56,959 bases of DNA from Streptomyces griseoflavus (GTDB taxonomy: Bacteria; Actinomycetota; Actinomycetes; Streptomycetales; Streptomycetaceae), in assembly GCF_014649995.1 (NCBI RefSeq), contig NZ_BMUC01000004.1, positions 42,831-99,789 on the forward strand, written 5' to 3'. Each line of letters starts with the position of its first letter. Position 1 is the first letter of the stretch. Shown piece by piece: positions 48,182 to 54,635 of the stretch. The notes beneath the pieces are model-generated. The model worked only from the letters and a program-made list of their open reading frames with translations. It did not search any database and was not told where the DNA came from. Made by a program: the position numbers and the translations under genes.

Positions 48182-49440
48182 ATGGCCAAGCAGCTGACCC
48201 GCCTCTGGGTCGGGATCGACGCCGGTAAAGCCCATCACTGGCTCGCCGCGGTCGACGACACCGGGGCAACGATCTGGAGCAAGAAGGTCCTCAACGACGA
48301 GGGCGCGATTCTGACCGCCCTAGGTGAGATCCTCGCCCTCGCCGAGCAGGTGCACTGGGCCGTTGACATCGCCGGCACGGCATCTGCGCTGTTGCTGGCC
48401 TTACTCGCTGCCCATGGCCAACAGGCCGTCTACGTTCCCGGCCGGACGGTCAAACGGATGTCCGGGTCCTACCGCGGTGAAGCGAAAACCGACGCCCGGG
48501 ACGCCTACGTGATCGCCGACACCGCCCGTCTGCGGCGGGACTTCGCCTCCATCGACGTCCCCGCCCAGTTGGCAGCCGATCTGGCTCTGCTGACCGCCCA
48601 CCGCACCGACCTGATTGCTGACCGCGTCCGGATGCTCAACCGGCTCCACGTCACCGGAATCTTCCCTGCTCTGGAACGGTCCTTCGACTACGCCGATCAC
48701 AAAGGCGCGCTCATCCTGCTCACCCGCCACCAGAGCCCTGCAGCCATACGGCGGCACGGTCAAGCCCGCCTCACCGCCTGGCTCAAGGGACGCAACGTCC
48801 GCAACGCCGACGCAGTCGCCGCCACCGCTCTGCAGGCCGCCAGGACTCAGCACACCACGCTGCCGGGCCAAGATGTCGCGGCCAGCATCGTCGCTGACAT
48901 CGCCACGCAGCTCCTCGCCCTGGGCGACCGGCTCAGGCACATCGACCAGGAGATTTGGCAGACCTTCCGCACCCACCCCCAGGCCCACATCATCGAGTCT
49001 CTGCCGGGCATGGGCCCCATCCTGGGAACCGAGTTCATCGTCTCAGCCGGTGACCTGAGCACCTACGCCGACGCAGGCCGCCTCGCCACCGCCGCCGGCC
49101 TCGTGACCGTTCCACGTGACTCCGGCCGCCGCACCGGCAAGCTCCACCGCCCCAAGCGCTACAGCCGACGCCTGCGCCGTGTCTTCTATCTGTCCGCCCA
49201 GACCAGCATCATCCGCGAAGGCCCCAACCGCGACTACTACCTGAAGAAGCGGGCCGAGGGCTGCAAGCACGTCCAGGCCGTCATCGCCCTCGCCCGCCGA
49301 CGTGTTGACGTCCTATGGGCCCTCCTGCGTGACGGCAGACTTTTCACCGTCCATCCACCTGTCGCCCAGGCCGCTTAAACGCGGCAGCGCGCCCCGCCTA
49401 CCTGGCGATAGCCTCCGGGCCAAACCAGGAAGGTGGGTCC
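47979..49440 (+). mobile_element. IS110-family insertion sequence (boundaries approximate)
   Basis: The transposase gene at 48182-49378 with ~200 bp of 5' and ~60 bp of 3' non-coding sequence. IS110 elements lack clear terminal inverted repeats and make little or no target duplication, so the ends are estimates; the left end is placed at the second GCTCCGTAAG repeat. Confidence 0.6.
48182..49378 (+). CDS. IS110-family DEDD transposase
   Basis: 398-residue recombinase. The N-terminal RuvC-like DEDD domain has GIDAGKAHHWLAAV (first Asp), HWAVDIAG (second acidic residue) and YRGEAKTDARDAYVIADTARLR (last Asp pair). A helical linker follows. The C-terminal Transposase_20 domain has ESLPGMGPILGTEFIV and GLVTVPRDSGRRTGKLHRPKR with the nucleophilic Ser, then RRVFYLSAQTSI. 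The frame is intact and full length, with GAGGAG 6-11 nt before the ATG, so it may be active. In this family target and donor are recognised by a bridge RNA from the element end. Confidence 0.93.
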   Translation: MAKQLTRLWVGIDAGKAHHWLAAVDDTGATIWSKKVLNDEGAILTALGEILALAEQVHWAVDIAGTASALLLALLAAHGQQAVYVPGRTVKRMSGSYRGEAKTDARDAYVIADTARLRRDFASIDVPAQLAADLALLTAHRTDLIADRVRMLNRLHVTGIFPALERSFDYADHKGALILLTRHQSPAAIRRHGQARLTAWLKGRNVRNADAVAATALQAARTQHTTLPGQDVAASIVADIATQLLALGDRLRHIDQEIWQTFRTHPQAHIIESLPGMGPILGTEFIVSAGDLSTYADAGRLATAAGLVTVPRDSGRRTGKLHRPKRYSRRLRRVFYLSAQTSIIREGPNRDYYLKKRAEGCKHVQAVIALARRRVDVLWALLRDGRLFTVHPPVAQAA

Positions 49441-49441
49441 A

Positions 49442-49720
49442 GTGGGCTTCGACGCAGAACGCTCAGCGCGCATCGCTGCCATGCAGGTACGCGCCCGGCC
49501 CGTCTGGGAGGCAACCGGCGACAGGGACGCGCTCCAGCAGTTCCTCAAGGACAACGGGTGTCACGGAGTGGAAGCCGTGTTCGTGACCATGGGCCTGCTG
49601 AACTGCGATCTTGCCGAAGCCCAACGAGTCTTCTTCAACGCTCCATGCCGGGACGCCGAGCGCCGCTTCCACAACCAAGCCATGGACCTGCTCGAAGAGG
49701 CCGCCAACACCGATCTCTGA
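49442..49720 (+). CDS. Small hypothetical protein downstream of the IS110 element
   Basis: 92 residues, soluble and mainly helical. N-terminal FDAERSARIAAMQVRARPVWEATGDRDALQQFLKDNG, then VEAVFVTMGLLNCDLAEAQRVFFNAP and a charged end. GTG 49442 follows AGGAAGGTGG and is preferred; an internal ATG at 49481 is the alternative. Codon usage is Streptomyces-like. I recognise no family. It may belong to the island that received the IS. Confidence 0.55.
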   Translation: MGFDAERSARIAAMQVRARPVWEATGDRDALQQFLKDNGCHGVEAVFVTMGLLNCDLAEAQRVFFNAPCRDAERRFHNQAMDLLEEAANTDL

Positions 49721-49823
49721 CAGCGCCACCGGCCGACGGAGCCTCTTGACTCAGCCATTAAGACTCCACCGACCTTGCATTCGCACGGCGAGGGGTCGGG
49801 GTTGTAACCGATAGCGAGAAGGA

Positions 49824-50312
49824 TCAGACAGCGCCGTGTTCATCACTGCGCTTTTTGATCTTTTCCTCGCTCAACAGCCGAAACAGATCCTTACTGTCGA
49901 GGTTGTCAAGGAAAAGGCCTGGAAAGCCAAGATCCGAGCTCACCCTGTGCACAAGTTCGCGCACATAGGGATGGAGTGTCGCGAGAACAATTACATCCCC
50001 GTACGTAGACGCCATGTCTTCCGTTACGTCGTCCAAGTCGTGCTCATATCCGGCCTGGAACTCACACGCGATACGGAAAACTTCGTCTTCGTCCGCTAGA
50101 GCCTTCACTTCATACTGCACTGCGAAAGTGATGGATTTAGCTCCGAGCGACACGGTTGGACGCAGTTCCGCGACTACGCTGTATGGCGGGTCGGGTTTCC
50201 GGTCAAAAACCTTCGCCTCAAGAGAGTTGAGCCGGATTCCCTGCAGATAGGCAGATTCATGCAACACCGAAGCAAGGCGTAGCGATTCCGCATATTCGGC
50301 TTGCGTCTGCAT
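49824..50312 (-). CDS. SecB-like chaperone of a toxin-antitoxin-chaperone (TAC) operon
   Basis: 162 residues. The SecB-fold pattern is visible: RLNSLEAKVFDRKP, then PPYSVVAELRPTVSLGAKSITFAVQYEVKAL beta strands, FRIACEFQAGYE, and the diagnostic end ATLHPYVRELVHRVSSDLGFPGLFLDNLDSKDLF, comparable to the PYxRExI...GFPxLxLxPxxF segment of SecB. Streptomyces lack a general SecB, and this gene starts one base after the antitoxin stop as third gene of a TA operon, as in M. tuberculosis HigBA-SecB(TA). There the chaperone protects the antitoxin. GC is near 50%, far below neighbours, indicating transfer. Confidence 0.82.
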   Translation of the reverse strand: MQTQAEYAESLRLASVLHESAYLQGIRLNSLEAKVFDRKPDPPYSVVAELRPTVSLGAKSITFAVQYEVKALADEDEVFRIACEFQAGYEHDLDDVTEDMASTYGDVIVLATLHPYVRELVHRVSSDLGFPGLFLDNLDSKDLFRLLSEEKIKKRSDEHGAV

Positions 50313-50313
50313 T

Positions 50314-50772
50314 TCAGCGATTCACACCCTCACGGCGCAGTGCATACACCGCAGAAGACCAAGAAGAACTTCCGGTGAACGTAGCGTCTGCTCCATCCAC
50401 AGACCACGCGGCATGGACACTGCTACGCTCACGCCGGACGGCTCCCACTGCGTACGCATTACTGAAACGCCAGTCGCCTCCGTCATCCTTTAGTCGAACG
50501 TCAAGTCGGCAACCTACTGCTCTGGCATAGCGCTGCATGGTCGACAGACGCGGATCCGTGCCACCCGATTCAAGCTCAGAAACTGCAGATTGAGTAGTTT
50601 CCATGCGCTCCGCAACGGCGGCCTGACTAATCTTTCGCGCCTTACGCCGGGCAACCATTCGGCGAAGTAGTGAACTGCGGCTGCGCGCATCCTCGAAGGC
50701 AGCCTCGAACTCGGGATGCGCCAGTTCCTCCCCGATCAGCTCATCGAGGTCATCCAGCTCGTCTCGGTTCAT
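50314..50772 (-). CDS. higA: HigA-type XRE antitoxin with C-terminal extension
   Basis: 152 residues. An acidic N-terminus (RDELDDLDELIGEEL, FEAAFEDAR) leads into an XRE helix-turn-helix at ~36-92 (LLRRMVARRKARKISQAAVAERMETTQSAVSELESG). The last ~55 residues are an extension with aromatic/hydrophobic residues (WRFSNAY, SSSWSSAVYALRREGVNR), the expected site of a chaperone-addiction segment. It lies 14 bp after the toxin stop with AAGGGG before the ATG. It would neutralise the toxin and repress the operon; DNA-binding specificity is inferred only. Confidence 0.88.
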   Translation of the reverse strand: MNRDELDDLDELIGEELAHPEFEAAFEDARSRSSLLRRMVARRKARKISQAAVAERMETTQSAVSELESGGTDPRLSTMQRYARAVGCRLDVRLKDDGGDWRFSNAYAVGAVRRERSSVHAAWSVDGADATFTGSSSWSSAVYALRREGVNR

Positions 50773-50786
50773 GACACCCCTTGAGT

Positions 50787-51134
50787 CTAGTCGCGTACTG
50801 TCCAGTCCTTCAGTCTCTCGATCGCCAGATCTTTTGCTGCCTTGGGAAGCTTCCTGTCTTTCTTATTGATGACATGAAGGGCAAGGAGCACTTGATCATG
50901 ACTGCCGACCGGTGAGTATAGAAGTCGGTAAGTGCAGTCACCGAAGAAAACACGGACGGCGAAAATGCCATTGCCGACCGATTCCTGTTCGTACGGCATG
51001 TGCTCTTGCCTTACGACACGCTTCATCGCTTCAAGGATAGCCGCACGGGCCCCCACCCCAAGGCTCTTAAGATCCTCTCGAACAACATCTTTGTCGTTAC
51101 GGGTCTTGTAGAACCGCCATCGCCGACTGGTCAG
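50787..51134 (-). CDS. higB: HigB/Gp49-like RelE-superfamily toxin, probable CTG start
   Basis: 115 residues from CTG 51134. The Gp49-like toxin pattern is complete only with this start: RRWRFYKTRNDKDVVREDL, ARAAILEAMKRVVRQ, NGIFAVRVFFGDCTYRLLYSPVG (Arg61, Arg70), VLLALHVINKKDRKLPKAAKDLAIERL (Lys91-92). The first ATG/GTG/TTG in frame is the GTG at 51056, which would remove the first strand and helix. A GGGAGGGGG Shine-Dalgarno stands 7 nt before the CTG, and an in-frame TAG lies further up. Likely a ribosome-dependent mRNA interferase. First gene of the low-GC TAC operon. Confidence 0.82.
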   Translation of the reverse strand: MTSRRWRFYKTRNDKDVVREDLKSLGVGARAAILEAMKRVVRQEHMPYEQESVGNGIFAVRVFFGDCTYRLLYSPVGSHDQVLLALHVINKKDRKLPKAAKDLAIERLKDWTVRD

Positions 51135-51809
51135 ACTGCCCCCTCCCGTAGATGCACTCCAGCACTACGGAGGCGCTGTGTACCACCACACGCGGCTCCC
51201 CGCCCCTTGGCTGCGTAAGGGGAGTGTAGCTGTGAGTTACCTCCACGGAAGGGACTTGGTTGACTATCTCGAGAGTATCGGCTAGGACCGATGACCGCAA
51301 GCTACGTACTGTTGTTTTCCCTTCACTAAAGGTGATGCTCCTCTGGCTGGGTGCCGGTCAGAACGGATGTCCGACAGGCCTAGATCTGCGCACTCGAGGC
51401 AGTGCCTTGACTCACATGGGTACGTCGACACCGTCGGAATCACTCATTCCTGTTAGCGCCGTGGGCAACGGCGCAACCTGCTGCCCTGCGCGTGGCCGCA
51501 GCGTCCTGACGTTCACAAGTGACATCAACAGCAGGGACACCCAGCAGCCTCGCGCGGCACCAGTGCATGAGGCAGGCCGCGGCCAGACCGAGTAGAGAAC
51601 GAACTCCAAAAGCGCGTGTCGGGGACCTACGTCATTCCGAACGGTGCTGAGCGAACACCTGCTGCCGCTCGTCCGTCCCAGGTGGCCGGCCGAGAGAAGG
51701 GCAGGCTTCGGGCAAGGCCCGAGTGGTCGGACGGCTCCCGGCTGACCTTGTTCACCACGATCCCCGAAAGCATCGGCCCTCGACCGTCGTCGTTGCGGTG
51801 GTAGCCGTG
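51135..51809. other. 675-bp region without a convincing gene; TAC operon promoter at its left end
   Basis: Frames on both strands are short and lack family resemblance or good start sites. The left third is lower in GC and holds promoter-like elements (51203-51300). The right two thirds are Streptomyces-like in composition but non-coding by inspection; a minus-strand frame near 51470-51600 has a hydrophobic stretch and might be a gene remnant. Confidence 0.45.
51203..51300 (-). promoter_or_regulatory. TAC operon promoter(s) and candidate HigA operator
   Basis: Minus strand: TTGCGG (51295-51300) and TACTCT (51272-51277) are 17 bp apart. A second -10-like TACACT (51223-51228) abuts an inverted repeat CCCCTT-N8-AAGGGG (51203-51222), a plausible antitoxin operator at the transcription start. 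Plus strand: TTGACT (51260-51265) and TAGGAC (51283-51288), also 17 bp apart, overlap and face the other way. Confidence 0.5.
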
Positions 51810-52223
51810 TCAGCCGGCCTGACCGACGGCGATGCCTGCGATGACGGATGTTCCGCACGTCGGGCGGGGGCGGACAGTCCAGGTGGTGGCGAGGTGGTTG
51901 ACGAGGAGCAGGCCCCGGCCGTTCTCGGCTTCCGCGTCCGGGCAAGCCAGGAGGGGCTTGCCGGTGCCGGGGTCGGAGACGGCGAGCCAGTAGTGCCCGT
52001 CGGCCGGCCATAGGACGAGTTCGATGACGTCTTCGTCGTCCCGGCGGGCGCCGTGGCGGATGGCGTTGGTGACCAACTCGGAGGTCAGGAGACCGAGGTC
52101 GTCTCCGAGGCGCGGGCGGAAGACGTGAGGCAGGGAGGCAGCGACGGCGTTACGGGCTCGCCGTACAGAGGTGGGATGGGCGGGGAAGTGCCAGTGGACG
52201 GGTACGAGGGGAATCTCGGACAT
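51810..52223 (-). CDS. HATPase_c_2 (RsbW/SpoIIAB-like) regulatory ATPase
   Basis: 137 residues, GHKL fold: N-box LLTSELVTNAIRHGA, G1 WLAVSDPGTGKP, G2 ENGRGLLLVNHLATTW. Streptomyces have dozens of these anti-sigma-like proteins; many sit beside an XRE/DUF5753 gene and a small DUF397-type gene, as here (divergent, 252 bp away). ATG 52223 gives MSEIPLVPVHWHF; codons farther upstream are in frame but non-conserved. It may bind a sigma or anti-sigma partner; target unknown. Confidence 0.88.
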   Translation of the reverse strand: MSEIPLVPVHWHFPAHPTSVRRARNAVAASLPHVFRPRLGDDLGLLTSELVTNAIRHGARRDDEDVIELVLWPADGHYWLAVSDPGTGKPLLACPDAEAENGRGLLLVNHLATTWTVRPRPTCGTSVIAGIAVGQAG

Positions 52224-52475
52224 GGCGAACTCCGTGGTTGTGCGTGGGATTTGGGCTCGCCGGTGGCCTACCGCCCTGGGCGCGGGCGCACCCGCTCCAG
52301 GGCAGGCGGGCATGCTCGCGCGGTGCGCTTCCGGCATCGCTTTGTGTAACTTGCGCGATACTGACGGTAGAGCAGGTGGTGGCAAATTTGCCACGCTCTC
52401 AAGAGAATTCACCATAGAGAGGTACGACGGCCTCGGAGCCTCACCGAGCGGCCTCTGCCAAAGGGAAGGAACCCC

Positions 52476-53324
52476 ATGCCCCCGAGGACGACCCCCACAG
52501 AACGGCAGAGGCGACTGGGTAGTGAGCTGCGGCGCATCCGCACCGGGGCAGGGATGTCCGCGGAGTTCGCTGCAGGGCTACTGGGCGTGGACCGAGGGAA
52601 GATCTCCAACATCGAATCCGGAGTCAGGGGCATCAGCGCCGACCGACTGCGTACCTTGGCCTGTAACTGCGACGTGACCGATGAGGCGTACATCGAGGCG
52701 CTCGTCGAGATGGCGCAAGCGACTACCGGCTGGTGGGAACGCTACCGAGGCATCCTGCCCCAAGGCCTTCTGGACATCGCGGAGACGGAGAGCAACGCCG
52801 TGCGCATGCGAGGCGCCAACACCGTGCATGTACCCGGCGTGCTCCAGACATCGGAACAGGCGATGGCCATCTTCCGAGCCGCGGTTCCCGCCTTGCCCGA
52901 GCACGAGGTCGCTCTGCGACTGGCGCTGCGTTCGGAACGCCAGCAGGTGATCACCGGCGACAGGGCGGTCCCATACGTCGCGGTCATCCACGAGGCTGCA
53001 CTGCGCATGCAGTTCGGCGGTACCGAAGTGGCCCGTGACCAGTTGGAGCATCTCCTGGAGGTCTCCGAGCGGGACAACGTCACCGTGCTCGCCCTGCCCT
53101 TCAGCCGCGGCGCCTTCCCGGGCGCCGGGCAGACGGTCGTCCACATCGAAGGGCCCGTACCGCAGCTCGATACGGTGCAGGTGGACAGTTCCCACGGCCC
53201 CACCTTCCTGCACGCCGACGGCCAGTTGGCGAAATACCGGGCACAGCTCGACCTGTTGGAACGTCTGGCTCTGTCACCGGAGCAGTCCAGGGATTTCATT
53301 CGTGACATCTCGCGCCAACTATGA
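52476..53324 (+). CDS. XRE-family regulator with DUF5753-type C-terminal domain (WhiJ-like)
   Basis: 282 residues. N-terminal HTH (RRLGSELRRIRTGAGMSAEFAAGLLGVDRGKISNIESGVRG), then the DUF5753 region (TTGWWERYRGILPQGLLDIAETESNAVRMRGANTVHVPGVLQTSEQAMAI; VTVLALPFSRGAFPGAG; FLHADGQLAKY; SRDFIRDISRQL). This is the WhiJ/AbaA-associated paralogous family that controls development or antibiotic production together with a small partner encoded just downstream. AAGGGAAGGA precedes ATG 52476. Confidence 0.92.
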   Translation: MPPRTTPTERQRRLGSELRRIRTGAGMSAEFAAGLLGVDRGKISNIESGVRGISADRLRTLACNCDVTDEAYIEALVEMAQATTGWWERYRGILPQGLLDIAETESNAVRMRGANTVHVPGVLQTSEQAMAIFRAAVPALPEHEVALRLALRSERQQVITGDRAVPYVAVIHEAALRMQFGGTEVARDQLEHLLEVSERDNVTVLALPFSRGAFPGAGQTVVHIEGPVPQLDTVQVDSSHGPTFLHADGQLAKYRAQLDLLERLALSPEQSRDFIRDISRQL

Positions 53325-53333
53325 GGAGTAACC

Positions 53334-53525
53334 ATGCCCGACATCACGTGGGAAGCCCCGTTCTGCGCCGAGGGCAGCTCCTGCTTCCGCCTGGGCACCG
53401 ACGCCGACGGCAACGGGTACATAGCCGTTGCCGGCCAGGAGGAGCGTTACCTCACCGACTCCATCGACGCCCTGCGCACGCTCATCACCGACATCAAGGC
53501 CGGCAAGGCCGACCATTTGATGTAG
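53334..53525 (+). CDS. Small DUF397-like partner of the XRE regulator
   Basis: 63 residues: DITWEAPFCAEGSSCFRLGTD, YIAVAGQEERYL, then a short C-terminal helix (SIDALRTLITDIKAG). It starts 10 bp after the regulator stop with GGAG before its ATG. Position, size and W...C...(V/I)AV...L-x2-F/L pattern are those of the small protein regularly paired with DUF5753 regulators, where it antagonises the regulator. Match to DUF397 is by eye only. Confidence 0.75.
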   Translation: MPDITWEAPFCAEGSSCFRLGTDADGNGYIAVAGQEERYLTDSIDALRTLITDIKAGKADHLM

Positions 53526-53702
53526 CTCGCCACGCGCCATGCTGCTGGTCCCTCGTGGCTGCTTGATGCGGCCCACAGGCTCGGTCTGCAGTCGCGAGGG
53601 CGGGGTGACGAAGGGCATGGTCCGGGACACAGGGAGCTTCGCTCCCGCTTACACTCTGCCGGTTGCCGGCCCAGCTCGAAACATCGGGGGTAGTCGCTCT
53701 GC

Positions 53703-53951
53703 ATGACGGAGCAGCGATGGCCGGGGAATGAGGGGACGCCTTCGGGGCGTCGACGCCGGGTGTGGCGCTGGCTGGTGGTGCTCGCCTACACGCTTGCGGT
53801 GGCTGGGCTGGCTGCGGTGTTCTGGCATGGGGTGAGGGGCAAGTCATGGGACGACTCGTTGTCGTTCGCGCTGACCGTGACGGTGAGTGCGGTGGGCGGC
53901 CAGTGGATGGCCGCGTACGTGCGGCGGAAGGCTGGTCGTGGTGACGGCTGA
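53703..53951 (+). CDS. Small membrane protein
   Basis: 82 residues. A basic N-terminus (SGRRRRVWRW) precedes TM1 (LVVLAYTLAVAGLAAVFWHGV); a second hydrophobic segment (LSFALTVTVSAVGGQWMAAYV) ends with a basic tail. GTG/ATG choice is clear (ATG 53703), but the Shine-Dalgarno is weak. Similar two-TM proteins are common beside regulators in Streptomyces; no function assigned. Converges on the gene at 54044. Confidence 0.6.
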   Translation: MTEQRWPGNEGTPSGRRRRVWRWLVVLAYTLAVAGLAAVFWHGVRGKSWDDSLSFALTVTVSAVGGQWMAAYVRRKAGRGDG

Positions 53952-54043
53952 GGGCCAGGTCATGGAAGTGGTTGCGCCGGCGGACGGCCCATCAGCTGTC
54001 GTCCGGTGTCCCGACTGGCGAACAGGTACCTGGGGCGAGGCGT

Positions 54044-54505
54044 TCACTCCTGCCAGGTTCCGTCGCGCATGATGACTCTCCCGCGGAGCTCCGGTTCCCC
54101 GCGCCACGCTCGTACGGTTCTCGGGGTCACGCGTACGTAGAGATGGGCACGCCCTTCCGTGCGTGGGTCCCACCCGAACTTGTCGGTGAACGCGTCCGCG
54201 GCGTCTCGGGGTACCTCCTTGTCCGGGAAGCATGCGGCTTCGCCCTGGAGGAGGAGTACGTCGAAGGTGTCCGGCAGGGCAAGGCGTACGCGGCGTTCGG
54301 CGCGGACGTTCCGTGCGGTCGCGGAGGTGGCGTTGGTACACATCCATACGGCTCGGCCGTCCCAGAGGAACCACAGCGGGACCTGGTGCGGGCCGTGATC
54401 GGGGTGGGCCGTGGACAGCCAGATGTCCCGCTCGGTGGTGAGGCGTGCCAGGGCGTCGCGCTTGCGCTCCGCCGTGGGGCGACGGGCCGGTTCCGTGGTC
54501 TGCAT
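54044..54505 (-). CDS. Pyridoxamine 5'-phosphate oxidase-fold (FMN/F420-binding) protein
   Basis: 153 residues of the split beta-barrel fold: LARLTTERDIWLSTAHPDHGPHQVPLWFLWDGRAVWMCTN, TSATARNVRAERRVRLALPD, FDVLLLQGEAACF and HLYVRVTPRTVRAWRGEPELRGRVIMRDGTW. The pattern is that of TIGR03667/Rv3369-like F420- or FMN-binding oxidoreductases. Substrate unknown. Upstream of it (minus strand) lies the DUF262 gene, 130 bp away. Confidence 0.85.
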   Translation of the reverse strand: MQTTEPARRPTAERKRDALARLTTERDIWLSTAHPDHGPHQVPLWFLWDGRAVWMCTNATSATARNVRAERRVRLALPDTFDVLLLQGEAACFPDKEVPRDAADAFTDKFGWDPRTEGRAHLYVRVTPRTVRAWRGEPELRGRVIMRDGTWQE

Positions 54506-54635
54506 GACGACCGAACCTAGCCGAGTGGGCGGGTGTGCACCTGAGGCGCTGGACCTACTCCCGGCGACTGAGGAACAGCTCAGTGAGGGGCTCTTCGGGG
54601 AGCAGGTCCAGCACCGCTCGTCACGGGTGCGGTTG

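Noticed and set aside
47840-48238. 132-codon minus-strand frame through the IS110 5' region
   Set aside because: No coding character; crosses the transposase start and repeat cluster.
51260-51595. 111-codon plus-strand frame after the plus-strand promoter-like element
   Set aside because: No family resemblance and weak start; insufficient to call a gene.
51412-52011. 199-codon minus-strand frame between the TAC operon and the HATPase gene
   Set aside because: Overlaps the HATPase gene in another frame, Arg-rich, no Shine-Dalgarno; at most a gene remnant near 51470-51600.
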